From Saposhnikovia divaricata (taxonomy: Eukaryota; Streptophyta; Magnoliopsida; Apiales; Apiaceae), in NCBI GenBank assembly GCA_036435485.1, contig JAZHRN010000139.1, positions 4,712,001 through 4,776,000 on the forward strand: DNA of 64,000 nt, written 5' to 3'. Of this stretch, positions 8,377 to 19,314 are shown one piece after another. Numbering within the stretch: position 1 is the stretch's first letter; each line of letters starts with the position of its first letter. Position numbers and translations under genes: made by a program. The notes below the pieces were generated by a model that was not told the DNA's origin, did not search any database, and saw nothing but the letters and a program-made list of their open reading frames with translations.

Positions 8377-9678
8377 TTGTGATTGATACATCTTTTGTCA
8401 ATCTATTTTTTTTTTTTTTTTGTGGTGAGATATTCGTCATTGTGCATGTTGCTCTAGAACTTGCTTTAAACCAGGTCATGCGCATATTGATATTGTGTAT
8501 TGTGTAAAAATGATAAAGGCACTAGGATTAACCGTATTGTCCCAAACAGTACCCTTAAAAATAATCCTTAGTGAGCCCCCTTGAGCCTATATCCTTTTTC
8601 TTTGTATATCACCATCTAATTCTTGAGCTTATATATTTCTTCTTGTCTTGATTGACTAGTAGAGCATTGTGGTGTATACATGAGATTGGTAAAATATTAA
8701 GTGTGGGGATATCTTTGTTATTGTGTGAAATTTTGTGTGGGAATTGGATTGGTTTGGCTACTTCCTCTCTGTGGCACTTCAATAATGTCACTCGAAACAA
8801 TAAAAAAAGAGGGAAGCAAGAAAAAAATAGAGAGAAAAAAATTGAAAAGAAAAAAAAAAGAAAAAAAAAGAAATCTCTATGTGAAAAAAAAAAAGATGAA
8901 AAATAAAGAAAGAGAGTGTATGTTCAATGGTTCTTGCAATGTGAAATTTATGGGTTTACATTATTATGTGGGATAATATCTCAAGGTTAGTTTCATGTTG
9001 AATGCTTTAAGTGTATATGAACATTATGCTCTATTAGTTGTCAAGTTTAGCCACTTGTTAGCCTATTTCTTTGATTTCCTACCCCCGCACCTAAGCCTCA
9101 TTACAACCCTTGACAAAGACCTTTTGATTTATACGAACACGAGGTCTAGAGATTTTGGTAGACAAGCAAGCTTATGGTAGCACATGTGCATTTGATTGAA
9201 CTTGAGTGATACAGTTGCACCTAAACACTTGTGTGATTTGAGTGTTTGTGAGGTTATTTTCCATCCAAAGCATGCTATTATCTTGTTGATTGAGACTTTG
9301 ATGTTATTCTTGATATTTTAGTCTTTTGAGACTATGTGTGCGTGCTTGAATAGTTGTGTTGGTGTGTAAAGTTGAGGAATCGCATTATATGACATTTATG
9401 AGATATTACATGATTAAGTTTGCATGTGTGGAGTGCTATGATATATTTCATGTTTGAGACTTGGCAGTCAAAATAAAAATTAGGAATTTTGTGGGTAAAT
9501 TCACTACAAACCCTCACGAGACCTTACTCGTCCACTTGGGCTACCTTGGGGTTTAAAGGGCTTGTTGCATATGCCAAATGCAACCGTGATTACCTACGGA
9601 AGTGGTATTAGTTAGTTAGGACTTAGTTTTTTCTTTCTTCTTTGCCCGAGGACGTGCAAGATGCTAAGTGTGGGGATG
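8377..9678 (+). other. Element B 3' noncoding region, distal part
   Basis: Continues element B after the inserted A. It holds a T-run (8407-8422), an internal purine tract AAGTGTGGGG (8699-8708), a long A-rich tract (8800-8910), the conserved hairpin-rich block (9486-9610) and the terminal PPT AAGTGTGGGGATG (9666-9678). No gene is visible. Confidence 0.65.
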
Positions 9679-11043
9679 TGATAAGTGTGCATTTATTAAT
9701 AATATTGTCCCTATATTTAAGTTATTTTGCATTGATTTGGATTTTTATTTAATAAATTGTAATGTTTTATTGTAGGAATTAAGGAGTTATAATAAAGGAA
9801 GGCTTGGAGTTTAAATAGCAAGAATTGGAGATTAATTTGAGTAAAATTCGGATTTTCCGGATAGCTTGCGCAGTCTACACTGTTTGGGCCATATCTGGAG
9901 ATCTACAAGTCCGATTCTGACGATTCAACAGCCCACGGAAAGCTTAGGAGAAGAGCTTTATTTCTAGAGTGGTCTTGAATTTAATATCCAGCCGAACCAG
10001 CCCAGAAACAGATCCCAAGATGCAGTTACGAATTTCTATTTTTGGAATTCAATTTTGATTGGGAAATTTCCTTGTAATTATATTAAATAATTAAAAATAC
10101 TCTTATTAGAGATATTATTAGATATAGATCAGACCTAATACATACATACATACAACGTACGAGAGAGAGAGAAAAGAGAAGAGAAAGAAGAAGCGAGAAG
10201 AAGGAGATTTCAGCCATTGAAGACGTTCAACTGGATTTGTTTTCTTCAACTTTTTGTTTAGAATTCTCTCCTTAACTTTTTACATCATGAATATGTGCTA
10301 TCAATTCTTGTATGTTTTTGAGATCTTTAGTATGAACTAAATTTATAAAGTTGGGATTTTTATGGAACCCTAGCATGAGATTATTGGTATTTTGTTAAAG
10401 AGTATTGTTTGCAGTTCTACGGTTTACTCATTCATGTGATTTTCTTGCTAATACTTGCTATTGTCTGATCAACTCTAGTAGGTTAATGGGTTAATTATAA
10501 TACCGAGAGGGTTATAGTTAATTGACATAAGACTTGAGTGGTGCATGCTTATACATCTTCTGATTATAATATTGTTGTGGTATAGACATATATTGTGACC
10601 GTGTATAGCTTTGTGAATTGATGCTTAATTGAATTTCGAGGGATAAATTGGCATAGACATATGTTAGTTTATTTATTAGAAATTATACCATAGTGATTCT
10701 GCGAGGAACCTATGACCATAGAATTCTAGCTAGTAGACTGTGGATTGTGACGGTGCCGTGAGGCTTATTAACTGATTTTCATGTGCTAGGGGAAAATAAT
10801 TATCCTGACTTATCTTCTCATATTTGATCACAACAACTTTCTTGCTAGTTTAATTAGTTGGTTAATTTAGTTTAATTAATTAGTTATAAAATCTTCAACA
10901 ATATTTTTGGTTCGATAAATCACTTTGCTGGAATTTACTTGCAATTGATACGAGTTAGCAGTCTTGAGGAACGAATCTGGTATTTATTACTATATTACTT
11001 GTTTGCGATTGTGTACACTTGCACATCAGTATTTTACGCAACA
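9679..11043 (+). repeat. Element B 3' LTR
   Basis: Starts TGATAAGTGTGC directly after the PPT and ends GCAACA. It shares with A, C and D the segment GCGCAGTCTACACTGTTTGG and the following module (about 9868-9945), and carries a GA-rich tract (10161-10190). It lacks the AAGTGGAT inverted repeat of the other LTRs. Confidence 0.8.
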
Positions 11044-11834
11044 TAAGGCACCTCGCAAACCTAGTTTCATAGGATCTCCGCGAGCCAGATCCGTTCCATA
11101 GCTTCATAAACTCTCATTTCAAAATCTTTAGGTGCACCATTTCTTTGACGTATAACTTTTCAAGACACCCTTTCTCTTGCTTCTGAAAGGTCTTCATCAC
11201 CATATCCCCTTTCTCTTGCCATGTCTTCAATAACCGAATTAATGAGCTCATATTTTTTTCAAAGACCAAGTCCTCTCCGGATGGTCGTACCTCCATTAGC
11301 AGGTGGATGTGGTCGTACCTCCATTAGCAGGTGGATTTTCAGTTTCACCTGTCCAGTCAAACATATTAGCACTTCTTACGTGAGCAGCTGCTGGGTCATA
11401 GAAGCTCTCATCGCGGAACCTTGTTTTTGGGTATTTCTGATCGAAATTAACATCTTAAAACTTCATTTTCCGGCCATTCTTTCCAGGACACTTTCCTCAA
11501 ACCAAAAGTATGTGCATCCCAGAGCCATATATATCGTCCTTTATGCCTTTTCACCACCAACTGACTAGAATGAAGGTGGTTACCTCCCTTATTCTCCTTT
11601 TTTTAACAAGCCATGATTTCTCCACCGTTTCTTCATCTTTTCGGATTTTTCTTTTAGAGTAATGATTCTCCTGACCATACATGGAATTCAATCCGTGAAA
11701 TCCTTGCTTAAGACTTTGTTTTTGGGCTCATTTCCATGATTATATCAGTTTTTCTTCAAGGTACGATCATCGCCAGAGCTGTTAACATCGTTCCTCTCAG
11801 AAGATCGGAGATGCCCCTCCTTCTAGCGGCAAAA
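11044..11834 (-). pseudogene. Remnant of leader and gag start of a reverse-strand Ty3/gypsy element
   Basis: On the reverse strand, downstream of a primer-site-like GCCGCTAGAAGGAGGGGC (about 11828-11811), this has broken coding blocks resembling the 5' leader and gag start of a Tat-type element. The forward-strand short frames look spurious. It is cut off abruptly where the 3' LTR of B ends, so B probably inserted into it. A 28-bp stretch around GTACCTCCATTAGCAGGTGG is tandemly duplicated (about 11283-11335). Group assignment is tentative. Confidence 0.4.
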
Positions 11835-12551
11835 ATGTTGTGAGAAAAATCTGTACCAACACCCCAAGTAATCCTTGCTGGAATAGCAGAATCTGCCCTT
11901 GGATCTCGGACAGATGAGCAGGCCCGCGAACCTCAGATCCAGCTCCAACTGCCGGAGCGGGTGAAGATTTGTGGTGATTTAGGACTGAATTAGAAAGGTT
12001 TCCGGACAATGTGGCCATAAATTTCGACCAAGATGTGCCCGAAAAAGTATCACTAAGGTTACACGTGCCTTGTGTAAAGAGAAGTGAAATTCTGAACCCC
12101 CTTGCCAACTGCCTACATATCCTATTTATAGGAATCAAGCCCCGATGTAGTTCTTTAGGTTATGGACGCCTTTCTTGATGAATAAGCCACGTTTTTGATA
12201 TGTTTTTCCCTCTTGATAAGGCTGATCTTGTTGTATTTCAGTTGATAGGAAGAGTCCTAGCTTCCTTAGGACTGTGTGGAAGCTTATCCAAGAAGGTGTA
12301 CTTGAATATATACATATATCATGTATATAACGTTGTTATCATGTTTATAGTGATAGAATCCAGCTAGAAGTCCAACCCTTGAAGATATTTTCGTGCTCCT
12401 AAAGAATAGGAGATTGAGTCCTTGTCCAACTTCACTTCTGTTCACACAGGTGGAGCTACGGCAGTGCTCCTACCCCCCAGCTACTGTAGTGCTCCTACCC
12501 CCCAGCTACAGCTGTATCAGGACCTCCACAGCTACGGCTTTCAATACGACA
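11835..12551 (-). repeat. Probable LTR of the reverse-strand Ty3/gypsy remnant
   Basis: On the reverse strand it would start TGTCGTATTG (12551) and end CTCACAACA (11835), just before the primer-site-like sequence. It contains a tandem pair of AGTGCTCCTACCCCCCAGCT (about 12472-12510). Its boundaries are inferred from TG/CA ends and position only. Confidence 0.4.
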
Positions 12552-13243
12552 AAATAAATAATAACCGTCAGATTATAAAATAAATAGATGAAAAACGTTG
12601 GATCTAGCATAAAACATATTTTTTTAACATGTAAACTAAAAAGTGTATTTATATTGAAATACGAAAAAGAGTATGTTAATAATTTAAATTATATATAATT
12701 TGGTTTTCTACATTGAATAGAATTATCAAAGTAGGTCTTCTACACTGAATAGGATTAATGTAAAAAATTCGTAATTATATTTTTTTTCTTGAGATTACGA
12801 TTGTTTCCATTTTGATAATAATTGTTAAATCATTAATAAATTAAAGATAATTTTATGAGTTTCGCGTGGGATGTAAAATCATCAAAATCTGATTTCCAGA
12901 TCTCGATATAGAGCCCACATAGTAAAAATGAACTTTTTTTAATATTAATAAAAAATTAAATAAAATTCAGTTGTATCATTTCTTGTTTATATCCTTTTCA
13001 TATTATAATTTCCTTTTTAAAATTCAAATTTAATGCAATATTTTTTAATTATATCCCTTTTAGATTATAATTTTCTTTTTAATATGATGTAATCTTGATC
13101 GTCTATTTTTAAAAATATTAAATTCGATGGCTGAGATTATTTTGGTATTACACCAAAATTATGGATAAGATCCCTTTACGCTTATTATATATAATGATAT
13201 AATATCCTTTCAAGATTATAATTTTCTTTTTAAAATTCAATTC
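12552..13243. repeat. AT-rich dispersed repeat, also present near 51943-52345
   Basis: No gene. The part around 13090-13200 (CTTGATCGTCTATTTTTAAA, then GAGATTATTTTGGTA) recurs at about 52050-52160. The part around 12556-12615 (two forms of AACCGT..GAT and AACGTTGGATCTA) recurs at 52290-52345. Element D later inserted at its right side. Confidence 0.5.
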
Positions 13244-13682
13244 TAATATGTTTGCACTAAATTGATAAGTGGATTTTTATTAACTTGGATCGCTTCATTT
13301 TGGCTTAAATTGATCGCTTGTATCTCAAGTATTTGTGTGTTTTAATATGTTTTGTGTAGCTGTGCAGGTTAGCAAATTGCCAGCTATGATTGTTGATTTC
13401 CGTTGGTCTTGGAGTTTAAATTGAGCTTTGGAATGAAGGATAGTGAATTTCCCTAGGCTACCATGAGGATTCATAATTCAAAAATTGAAGAACGGGAAGT
13501 TGGAAAAGAATCGGAATAGAAAACGGAAGTTAAATGAGCAAATTGTGGGAAATTCGGATTTGCCGGTAGGTTGCGCAGTCTACTTTGTTTTAGCCATATC
13601 TGGAGTTCTACAAGTCCGTTTGAGGCCCGTAAGCTGTCCACGCGAAGCTTGGGAAATTTTCTACAACCTGGACAGAAGGCAC

Positions 13683-13788
13683 GGCGCGGCAGCGCCATGT
13701 TTGAGCTTGATTATGGCGCGGCAGCGCCGTATGCAATTCTATGGCGCGGCAGCGCCGTGTTCCTACACAGAAGTGGCGTGGCAGCGCC
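13683..13788 (+). repeat. Four-copy GC-rich hairpin word in the LTR of C
   Basis: GGCGCGGCAGCGCC at 13683, 13715 and 13743, and GGCGTGGCAGCGCC at 13775, with 28-32-bp spacing. Each can fold as GGCGC-GGCA-GCGCC. They lie about 100-200 bp upstream of the TATA box. The 3' LTR has the same array at 19735-19840. Confidence 0.85.
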
Positions 13789-13880
13789 GGCTGTTCTGAC
13801 GGGAAAATCCTGATTTGCTGATTTTTCGAGATAAAGTCAGAAAAATAAAATTCCTTCCGAACTACTTGCACTTGGAGGCC

Positions 13881-13888
13881 TATATAAA
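13881..13888 (+). promoter_or_regulatory. TATA box of element C LTR promoter
   Basis: TATATAAA, the same sequence as in A's LTR. The 3' LTR copy is at 19933-19940. Confidence 0.65.
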
Positions 13889-14891
13889 GGAAGAAAAACC
13901 CTAGAATAGAGGGAGGTCTGACCACGTATTGTATTGACGGAGTTTTGAAGCACGAAGAAGCGAGGGAGAAGATAGTTTTCAATTTATTCTTGTATTCTTC
14001 CTAGTTTGTGGATGCTTGGTTTGGGTGTATTCCTTAGAACCCTTGTTATGTATTTAAATCATTATTCGTTTTCTTCTATCATGTTTACATTGGAACCCAT
14101 AGTGACGATTAGTTTGATTATGAACTAATTCGTTGTCATGGGGTTTTAGCGGATTTATTCATGAAGTTTATTTGTTGAATCTTCTCGATGCCTATAGTGT
14201 GATTGATGTGATATCCTATCATGGTTGATTTAATTCGTTACAGGAGAGTAGCTAACTCCTGTAATTGTGTGTTAATTCTTATTGAAGCGAAAGTGGATCT
14301 AAGAGTTTAGAACTTGCCATGCTAGCATAGGTTTATGCGTGAGAATATCATTCATAATTAGTGTCGTAACTCTAACCGTTTTATGACGACTATGTGATCA
14401 ATTGAATGCTTGTACTTCAACCATTATGTTTCAATCTTTATAGACATATGGAGATTAGGCATAATTGGGAGACTAAGTGATTTCTATCTTTATTGTGGAT
14501 GTTATTTAGGATGGTATTTGTGCAACGAAAGTTGGCTTATATCAGTTTTGTGTATTTGATCAGGTATTAACAAATCACATGAAAAGGCTAGAGAAGTGGA
14601 AACTATAGATGGATTGTTTAATGAAGTTAAAATCCCATGTTTTATTCGCATAAGTAATTCGATATAATTCTTAGTTCAAGTAGTTGATAATTAGTTATAA
14701 ATCTTAGAGTAATTGTAGTGATAAAAAAAAATCCAATTATTAATTTGTCGTAGCATCGAATAATAATCATACATTGGTGAGTGAATTAACTAGACAATAC
14801 AACGAGTCCCTGTAGGAACGAATCTTATTTGCTATCTATATTACTTGAGATCACGTGCACTTGCGTGTTGAGTTTGGTCGTAACAAGTTTT

Positions 14892-14909
14892 TGGCGCCGC
14901 TGCCGGGGA
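14892..14909 (+). other. Primer-binding site, element C
   Basis: TGGCGCCGCTGCCGGGGA, six bases after the LTR end, identical to the site of A. Confidence 0.88.
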
Positions 14910-15025
14910 CGCGGTTTTGTTTGTTTAGTTTCAGTATTTGCCATCAGTGGTCATTAAAGTTCTGTGACTAGGACGTTTCTCACCAAATTTCTTGTTGGTG
15001 AATTTCAGGTACTTTTTTAGAGTGT

Positions 15026-17791
15026 ATGCGTACACGAGCTCAAGCACGTAGAGAAGAAATAGCAAGAAGAAAACTTGATTTTGAGAACATCGGGTTAGAA
15101 GACGATCTTGAATCAATAGAAGAAATGGCAGATCAAGCACAACCAGTGAAGGCTTTGAGTGAATTCTCTCAGCCAAAAGTGGAGGATATTCATACCAGTA
15201 TTGTTCGCCCAGCTATTGGGGCTAATAATTTTGAGCTTAAGCCAAACATCATTCAGATGATTCAGAATACAGTACAGTTTGGGGGTAGTCCTGCTGAAGA
15301 TCCCAATGCTCATATTAGGGACTTCCTTGAGATCTGTGACACCTTCAAATTCAACGGAGTTACAGATGACGCAATCAGATTGAGACTATTTCCCTTCTCT
15401 CTTAGGGATAAAGCCAAGAGTTGGTTACATTCTATGCCATCAGGCTCTATTAAAACATGGGCAGACTGTGCTCAAAAGTTCTTGACGAAGTATTTCTCCA
15501 TGGCGAAGACAGCAGCTTATCGGAATTCTATCTCTCAGTTCGCTCAGCAACCTCAGGAATCTTTGGGGGAAGCTTGGGAAAGGTACAAGGAGATATTGGC
15601 ACGTTGTCCTCATCATGGGATGCCAGATTGGATGATAATCAGCAATTTCTATAACGGGTTTGGAGCTCAGTCCAGGCTTATGTTAGATGCAGCTTCTGGA
15701 GGTGCGCTCTGGGCAAAAAGCTATGAGGATGCCTATAATCTTATTGAAATGATAGCGGCCAATGAGTTTCAGAATCCTACTCAACGCTTTCCACCTGCTA
15801 AAGTGGTCGGAGTTCTGGACTTGGATGCAGCTACTGATATTGCTGCTCAACTCAAGGCGTTGACAATGAAGGTAGATTCCCTTTCTAATCATGGGACTAA
15901 CCAGGTTGCTATGGTTTGTGAATTGTGTGCAGGGGCTCATGACACGAGTCTGTGTGCTATCTCATCTGAATCCGCACAATTTGTCAATAATTTTCAAAGA
16001 GCTCAGCAACCAGTGCCTAATGTTTATCATCCCAACAATCGGAATCATCCTAATTTCAGTTGGAGCAACAATCAGGGTGGTGTTCAGCAACCCCAAAATC
16101 AGCAGTTCAATGCAAGGCCATATAATCAGAACTATCAACCACCACTTTATGCTCCAAGGCAACCATTCAATCCACCGGGATTTCAACCATCTCAAGGGAA
16201 TTCATTGAATCAGTCTGAGAAATCTGAATTGGAAGAGCTTCGAATGATGTACAAGAGTCAGGCGGTGTCATTGAAAACTTTAGAGAATCAAATTGGTCAA
16301 CTGGCCAATGCATTGTTGAACCGTCAACTAGAAACACTTCCGAGTGACACAAAGATGAATCCAGGCAAGAAGGATCACAAGGAACAGGTCCAAGCAGTAA
16401 CATTACGATCAGGAAGAATTCTACAAGGTCAGAACAAAGAAAAATCAACCGAGGAAGAAAATGAAAAATCTGAACAGACTGCACGGTGCGGCAGCGCCGT
16501 TTCCCAGTACAATACTGGCGTGGCAGCACCGCAGCTTCTGGAAGAAAAAGTTGATTTTGATGCTGGGGTCGAATCTGGTCCTAAATTGCTACCTAATGCT
16601 ACTCCCTCGACTCCTATAACTTGTAAGAATGATAATGCTCAGAAAGAAGTAGAAGATAAGGTGTTTCCACCTCCTCCATACCCAAAACGAATTCAAAGGC
16701 AAAAGTTCGACAAGCAATTTGCTAAGTTCTTGGATGTCTTCAAGAAGCTTCAGATTAACATACCATTTGCGGAGGCTCTTGAGCAAATGCCGAGCTATGC
16801 GAAGTTTATGAAGGGCATACTCTCGAAGAAATTGAAACTTGAGGAGCTAGAGACCGTTGCCTTGACGGAGGAATGTAGTGCCATTTTGCAACAAAAGTTG
16901 CCGCCTAAGTTGAAGGACCCCGGGAGCTTTACCATTCCATGTACTATTGGAGATCTCTCATTCAGCAAATGCTTGTGTGATTTGGGTGCAAGTATTAATC
17001 TCATGCCCTTATCAGTTTTCATGCAACTTGGTCTGCCGGAGCCAGAGCCAACTAACATCTCCTTGCAGTTGGCTGATAGGACGATCACGTATCCGAGGGG
17101 TATAGTAGAGGACGTCTTGGTGAAGGTTGATAAGCTCATCTTTCCAGCCAATTTTGTGATTCTAGATTTTGAAGAAGATAAGAAGATTCCCATAATCTTG
17201 GGAAGGCCTTTTCTAGCTACGGGTCGTACTTTGATCGATGTGCAAAAAGGAGAGCTTACAATGAGGGTGCAAGATCAGAATGTTACCTTTAATGTGTTCA
17301 AGGCCATGAAATTTCCGACAGAGGATGAGGAGTGTTTCAGTGTGGAGATAGTTGATACGGGTCAGGCAGAAGAGTTTGATCATTTGTTGAGCAAAAAGTT
17401 AGACGTGCACAAGCTCGAGCATCACATCAGTGATTCCATTGATAATTCTTCCATTCAAGATCTCTCGAAGGTGAAGCTTGGGAAGCTGCCACCACACTTG
17501 AAGTATGTCCTTGTGGATGATGAACTTGTGATTTTTGAAGTATGCCAAGATAATGTGTTTAGAAGGTGGATGACCGATGATGAAGTAGAAGAGAGTGTTG
17601 TTCAGCCGTCCGAATCGAATAAGCACCTTAGAGGTGTGAGGAAGAAAAAGAAGGCGAAGAAGTCGACGCGTGGAAAAATCAAGTTGAAGAGTGAAAGAAA
17701 AGTTGTGTTGGGAGGAAACAAACATGTCAACGTGTGCATGAATGGTCTTTCGGTTGAGGACGGTTCGGTTACTCTTTTGAAACCGCCGTGA
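15026..17791 (+). CDS. Gag-protease polyprotein of element C, with a C-terminal integrase-like remnant
   Basis: An intact 921-residue frame starting at ATG 15026, 117 bp after the primer site. Residues about 50-240 form the retrotransposon gag (capsid) domain. A Cys/His cluster CELCAGAHDTSLC follows near 295, then a Gln/Asn/Pro-rich stretch and a coiled region. The aspartic protease is at about 600-760, with active site CDLGASINLMP (Asp near 652) and ILGRPFLATGRTLIDV. Instead of RT, the frame jumps near residue 820: LPPHLKYV, normally the start of the RT region in Athila, runs into DDELVIFEVCQDNVFRRW, which resembles the segment before the integrase zinc finger. A lysine-rich tail follows. 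This looks like an in-frame internal deletion of RT, RNase H and most of integrase. The product could form particles and process itself but not reverse transcribe. Confidence 0.88.
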   Translation: MRTRAQARREEIARRKLDFENIGLEDDLESIEEMADQAQPVKALSEFSQPKVEDIHTSIVRPAIGANNFELKPNIIQMIQNTVQFGGSPAEDPNAHIRDFLEICDTFKFNGVTDDAIRLRLFPFSLRDKAKSWLHSMPSGSIKTWADCAQKFLTKYFSMAKTAAYRNSISQFAQQPQESLGEAWERYKEILARCPHHGMPDWMIISNFYNGFGAQSRLMLDAASGGALWAKSYEDAYNLIEMIAANEFQNPTQRFPPAKVVGVLDLDAATDIAAQLKALTMKVDSLSNHGTNQVAMVCELCAGAHDTSLCAISSESAQFVNNFQRAQQPVPNVYHPNNRNHPNFSWSNNQGGVQQPQNQQFNARPYNQNYQPPLYAPRQPFNPPGFQPSQGNSLNQSEKSELEELRMMYKSQAVSLKTLENQIGQLANALLNRQLETLPSDTKMNPGKKDHKEQVQAVTLRSGRILQGQNKEKSTEEENEKSEQTARCGSAVSQYNTGVAAPQLLEEKVDFDAGVESGPKLLPNATPSTPITCKNDNAQKEVEDKVFPPPPYPKRIQRQKFDKQFAKFLDVFKKLQINIPFAEALEQMPSYAKFMKGILSKKLKLEELETVALTEECSAILQQKLPPKLKDPGSFTIPCTIGDLSFSKCLCDLGASINLMPLSVFMQLGLPEPEPTNISLQLADRTITYPRGIVEDVLVKVDKLIFPANFVILDFEEDKKIPIILGRPFLATGRTLIDVQKGELTMRVQDQNVTFNVFKAMKFPTEDEECFSVEIVDTGQAEEFDHLLSKKLDVHKLEHHISDSIDNSSIQDLSKVKLGKLPPHLKYVLVDDELVIFEVCQDNVFRRWMTDDEVEESVVQPSESNKHLRGVRKKKKAKKSTRGKIKLKSERKVVLGGNKHVNVCMNGLSVEDGSVTLLKPP
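16485..16530 (+). repeat. LTR hairpin words inside the gag frame of C
   Basis: GGTGCGGCAGCGCC (16485) and GGCGTGGCAGCACC (16517), 32 bp apart. They match LTR copies 3-4 in sequence and spacing and encode part of the linker ARCGSAVSQYNTGVAAP without breaking the frame. Confidence 0.75.
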
Positions 17792-17805
17792 GTTGAGGAA
17801 GTGAC

Positions 17806-17865
17806 GTCCGGCTAAATGACGTTAATGACAGCGCTTCGTGAGAGGCAACCCATGTGTTTCGTCGA
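17806..17865 (+). other. Conserved block just 3' of the coding frame (element C)
   Basis: GACGTTAATGACAGCGCTTC then GTGAGAGGCAACCCATG, equivalent to the blocks in A (5240) and B (975). Confidence 0.55.
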
Positions 17866-17902
17866 GTAGGTATGTTTTCTGCTTTCCCTCGTATTTACTT
17901 CC

Positions 17903-17938
17903 ATTCAATGCGGACATTTAATTTTTCAAGTTTGGGGG
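17903..17938 (+). other. Hairpin plus internal polypurine-tract-like site (element C)
   Basis: ATTCAATG / CATTTAAT around CGGA (one stem mismatch), followed by AAGTTTGGGGG (17928-17938). A further copy of the purine tract is at 18380-18390. Confidence 0.65.
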
Positions 17939-18530
17939 TGGTTTGGGGGTAAGCAGTGTATAGTAGTATTTGTCTGTTATTGTGTTTCATGTAGATTGCA
18001 TATATTTTGCATAGTAGTAATAGTTCATGCATATATGTTCGTATTATTTATGTTTGTTTCATATAGGACATTCTGTTATTGTGATATTTATGTTCATATA
18101 GTTGCATGAGCATGGCATGCATTTTCATGATCCCATTGAACTTGCTAATTCTGACTGGTAGGTAGGTGTCTAATTGAGTGTGATGATGATGAGTAGAGGG
18201 TTGAATTATAGTGCCTATGAAATTGACTTGCGTGTTTCAGAAACAAATTTTTTACACAGACTCATTTGGTGCTTTTGGGCTAGGTTAGGGTCATGCTTGT
18301 TGGATGTTTAGAGATTTAATCGCTTGATTATAGTTAGAATTTTCGTTATTCCCTTGATGGCGTAGGAGCATTAAAATCTAAGTTTGGGGGAAACCAGGGA
18401 TTTCATGCTAGTTGTAAATATTTGTAATAATGGCTAGGTGTCAAATGGCTAGTAGCCGACTCATATTTATATGAGTAGTCTAGGGTTGGAAATGAGAAAG
18501 GCTCATTCCAGATTGCATGTAAAAAAAAAG

Positions 18531-18561
<31 letters not shown>

Positions 18562-19314
18562 TGTCAATTGTGAAATGCAAAATTAACCAGAGTGAGCTCT
18601 TTAGTACTCGAGTAATTAAGTCTGAGGGGACTTAGTCCTAGTGACCTAAGGCTTTTATAGTCTGGGATCCACTGACCCAACACTCGCTACATGGGTATTA
18701 TTGTATAGGCCTTTTGGGGTCTCATTCATTGCACGGTTAAATAAGCATGCGTATTGTATATAGTATTATGTGTCATAGTAATTAAGCATGAGTTTCTGTC
18801 TACCTTGGATAAGGGTGGAGGTGTTCCTAGGCTATGAAGTGTCTACAATCTATTCTAGTTATAAACCTGTGATTGTCCTGACTGAAAGCATGTATGATTT
18901 TTGACCTAGTTTTGGGAGTATTTCTGATGAGCATCGCACACACACGCACGTTTCTCTTCATGCATTGTTAGTATACGGGGGCTTAGTCGAGCTCTATTTG
19001 GATTTATTGCATTCTTTAAGATAGTTGCTTGTTAGTTGGTTTTGGTGAGTTTAAAGGGGATCCTTGCATTTTTCATGTAGTTGCATACATGTAGTTAGTT
19101 GCATTGTTAGTTGCATTATAGATCGGATTTTGTGGGTACATTCGCTATAGGCCCTCACGAGACCTTACTCGTCCACTAGGGCTGCCTATGGGTTTAAAGG
19201 GCTGGTTGCATATGCCAAATGCAACCGTGATCACCTACGGAAGTGGTACTAGTTAGTGTAGATAGATTTTTATGTTTATGCTTGAGGACAAGCATCAGTT
19301 TAAGTTTGGGGGTG
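17939..19314 (+). other. Element C 3' noncoding region with terminal polypurine tract
   Basis: No coding frame. Closely similar to A 5497-6860. Includes an A-rich tract (18521-18561), the hairpin-rich conserved block (19128-19252) and the terminal PPT AAGTTTGGGGGTG (19302-19314) directly before the 3' LTR. Confidence 0.75.

Larger units (their letters stand above)
1..11043 (+). mobile_element. Element B: 3' part of an Athila/Tat-group Ty3/gypsy retrotransposon, split by element A
   Basis: The window opens inside the integrase of this element, so its 5' LTR, gag, protease and RT lie to the left. In order it shows integrase (3-968), a long 3' noncoding region (969-2584 and 8377-9678), a polypurine tract AAGTGTGGGG (9666) and a 3' LTR (9679-11043). 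Element A interrupts the noncoding part at 2585-8371 with a perfect 5-bp target duplication. Group assignment rests on the integrase sequence, the TGATAAG LTR start, and noncoding blocks shared with A, C and D. B is the only element of this group here that shows a complete integrase catalytic core, so it is the best local candidate for a helper. Its own target duplication cannot be tested because the left end is outside the window. Confidence 0.85.
13263..14885 (+). repeat. Element C 5' LTR
   Basis: 1623 bp, TGATAAG...GTAACA. The terminal inverted repeat AAGTGGAT..ATCCACTT seen in the 3' LTR is broken here (ATTAACTT). It includes the shared module (13585-13650), four GC-rich hairpin words (13683-13788) and a TATA box (13881-13888). 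Confidence 0.93.

Noticed and set aside
13683..13788. Regularly spaced GC-rich repeats resembling a CRISPR array.
   Set aside because: The repeat is 14 bp with only four copies, inside a plant LTR, with no cas genes. The spacers are identical in both LTRs.
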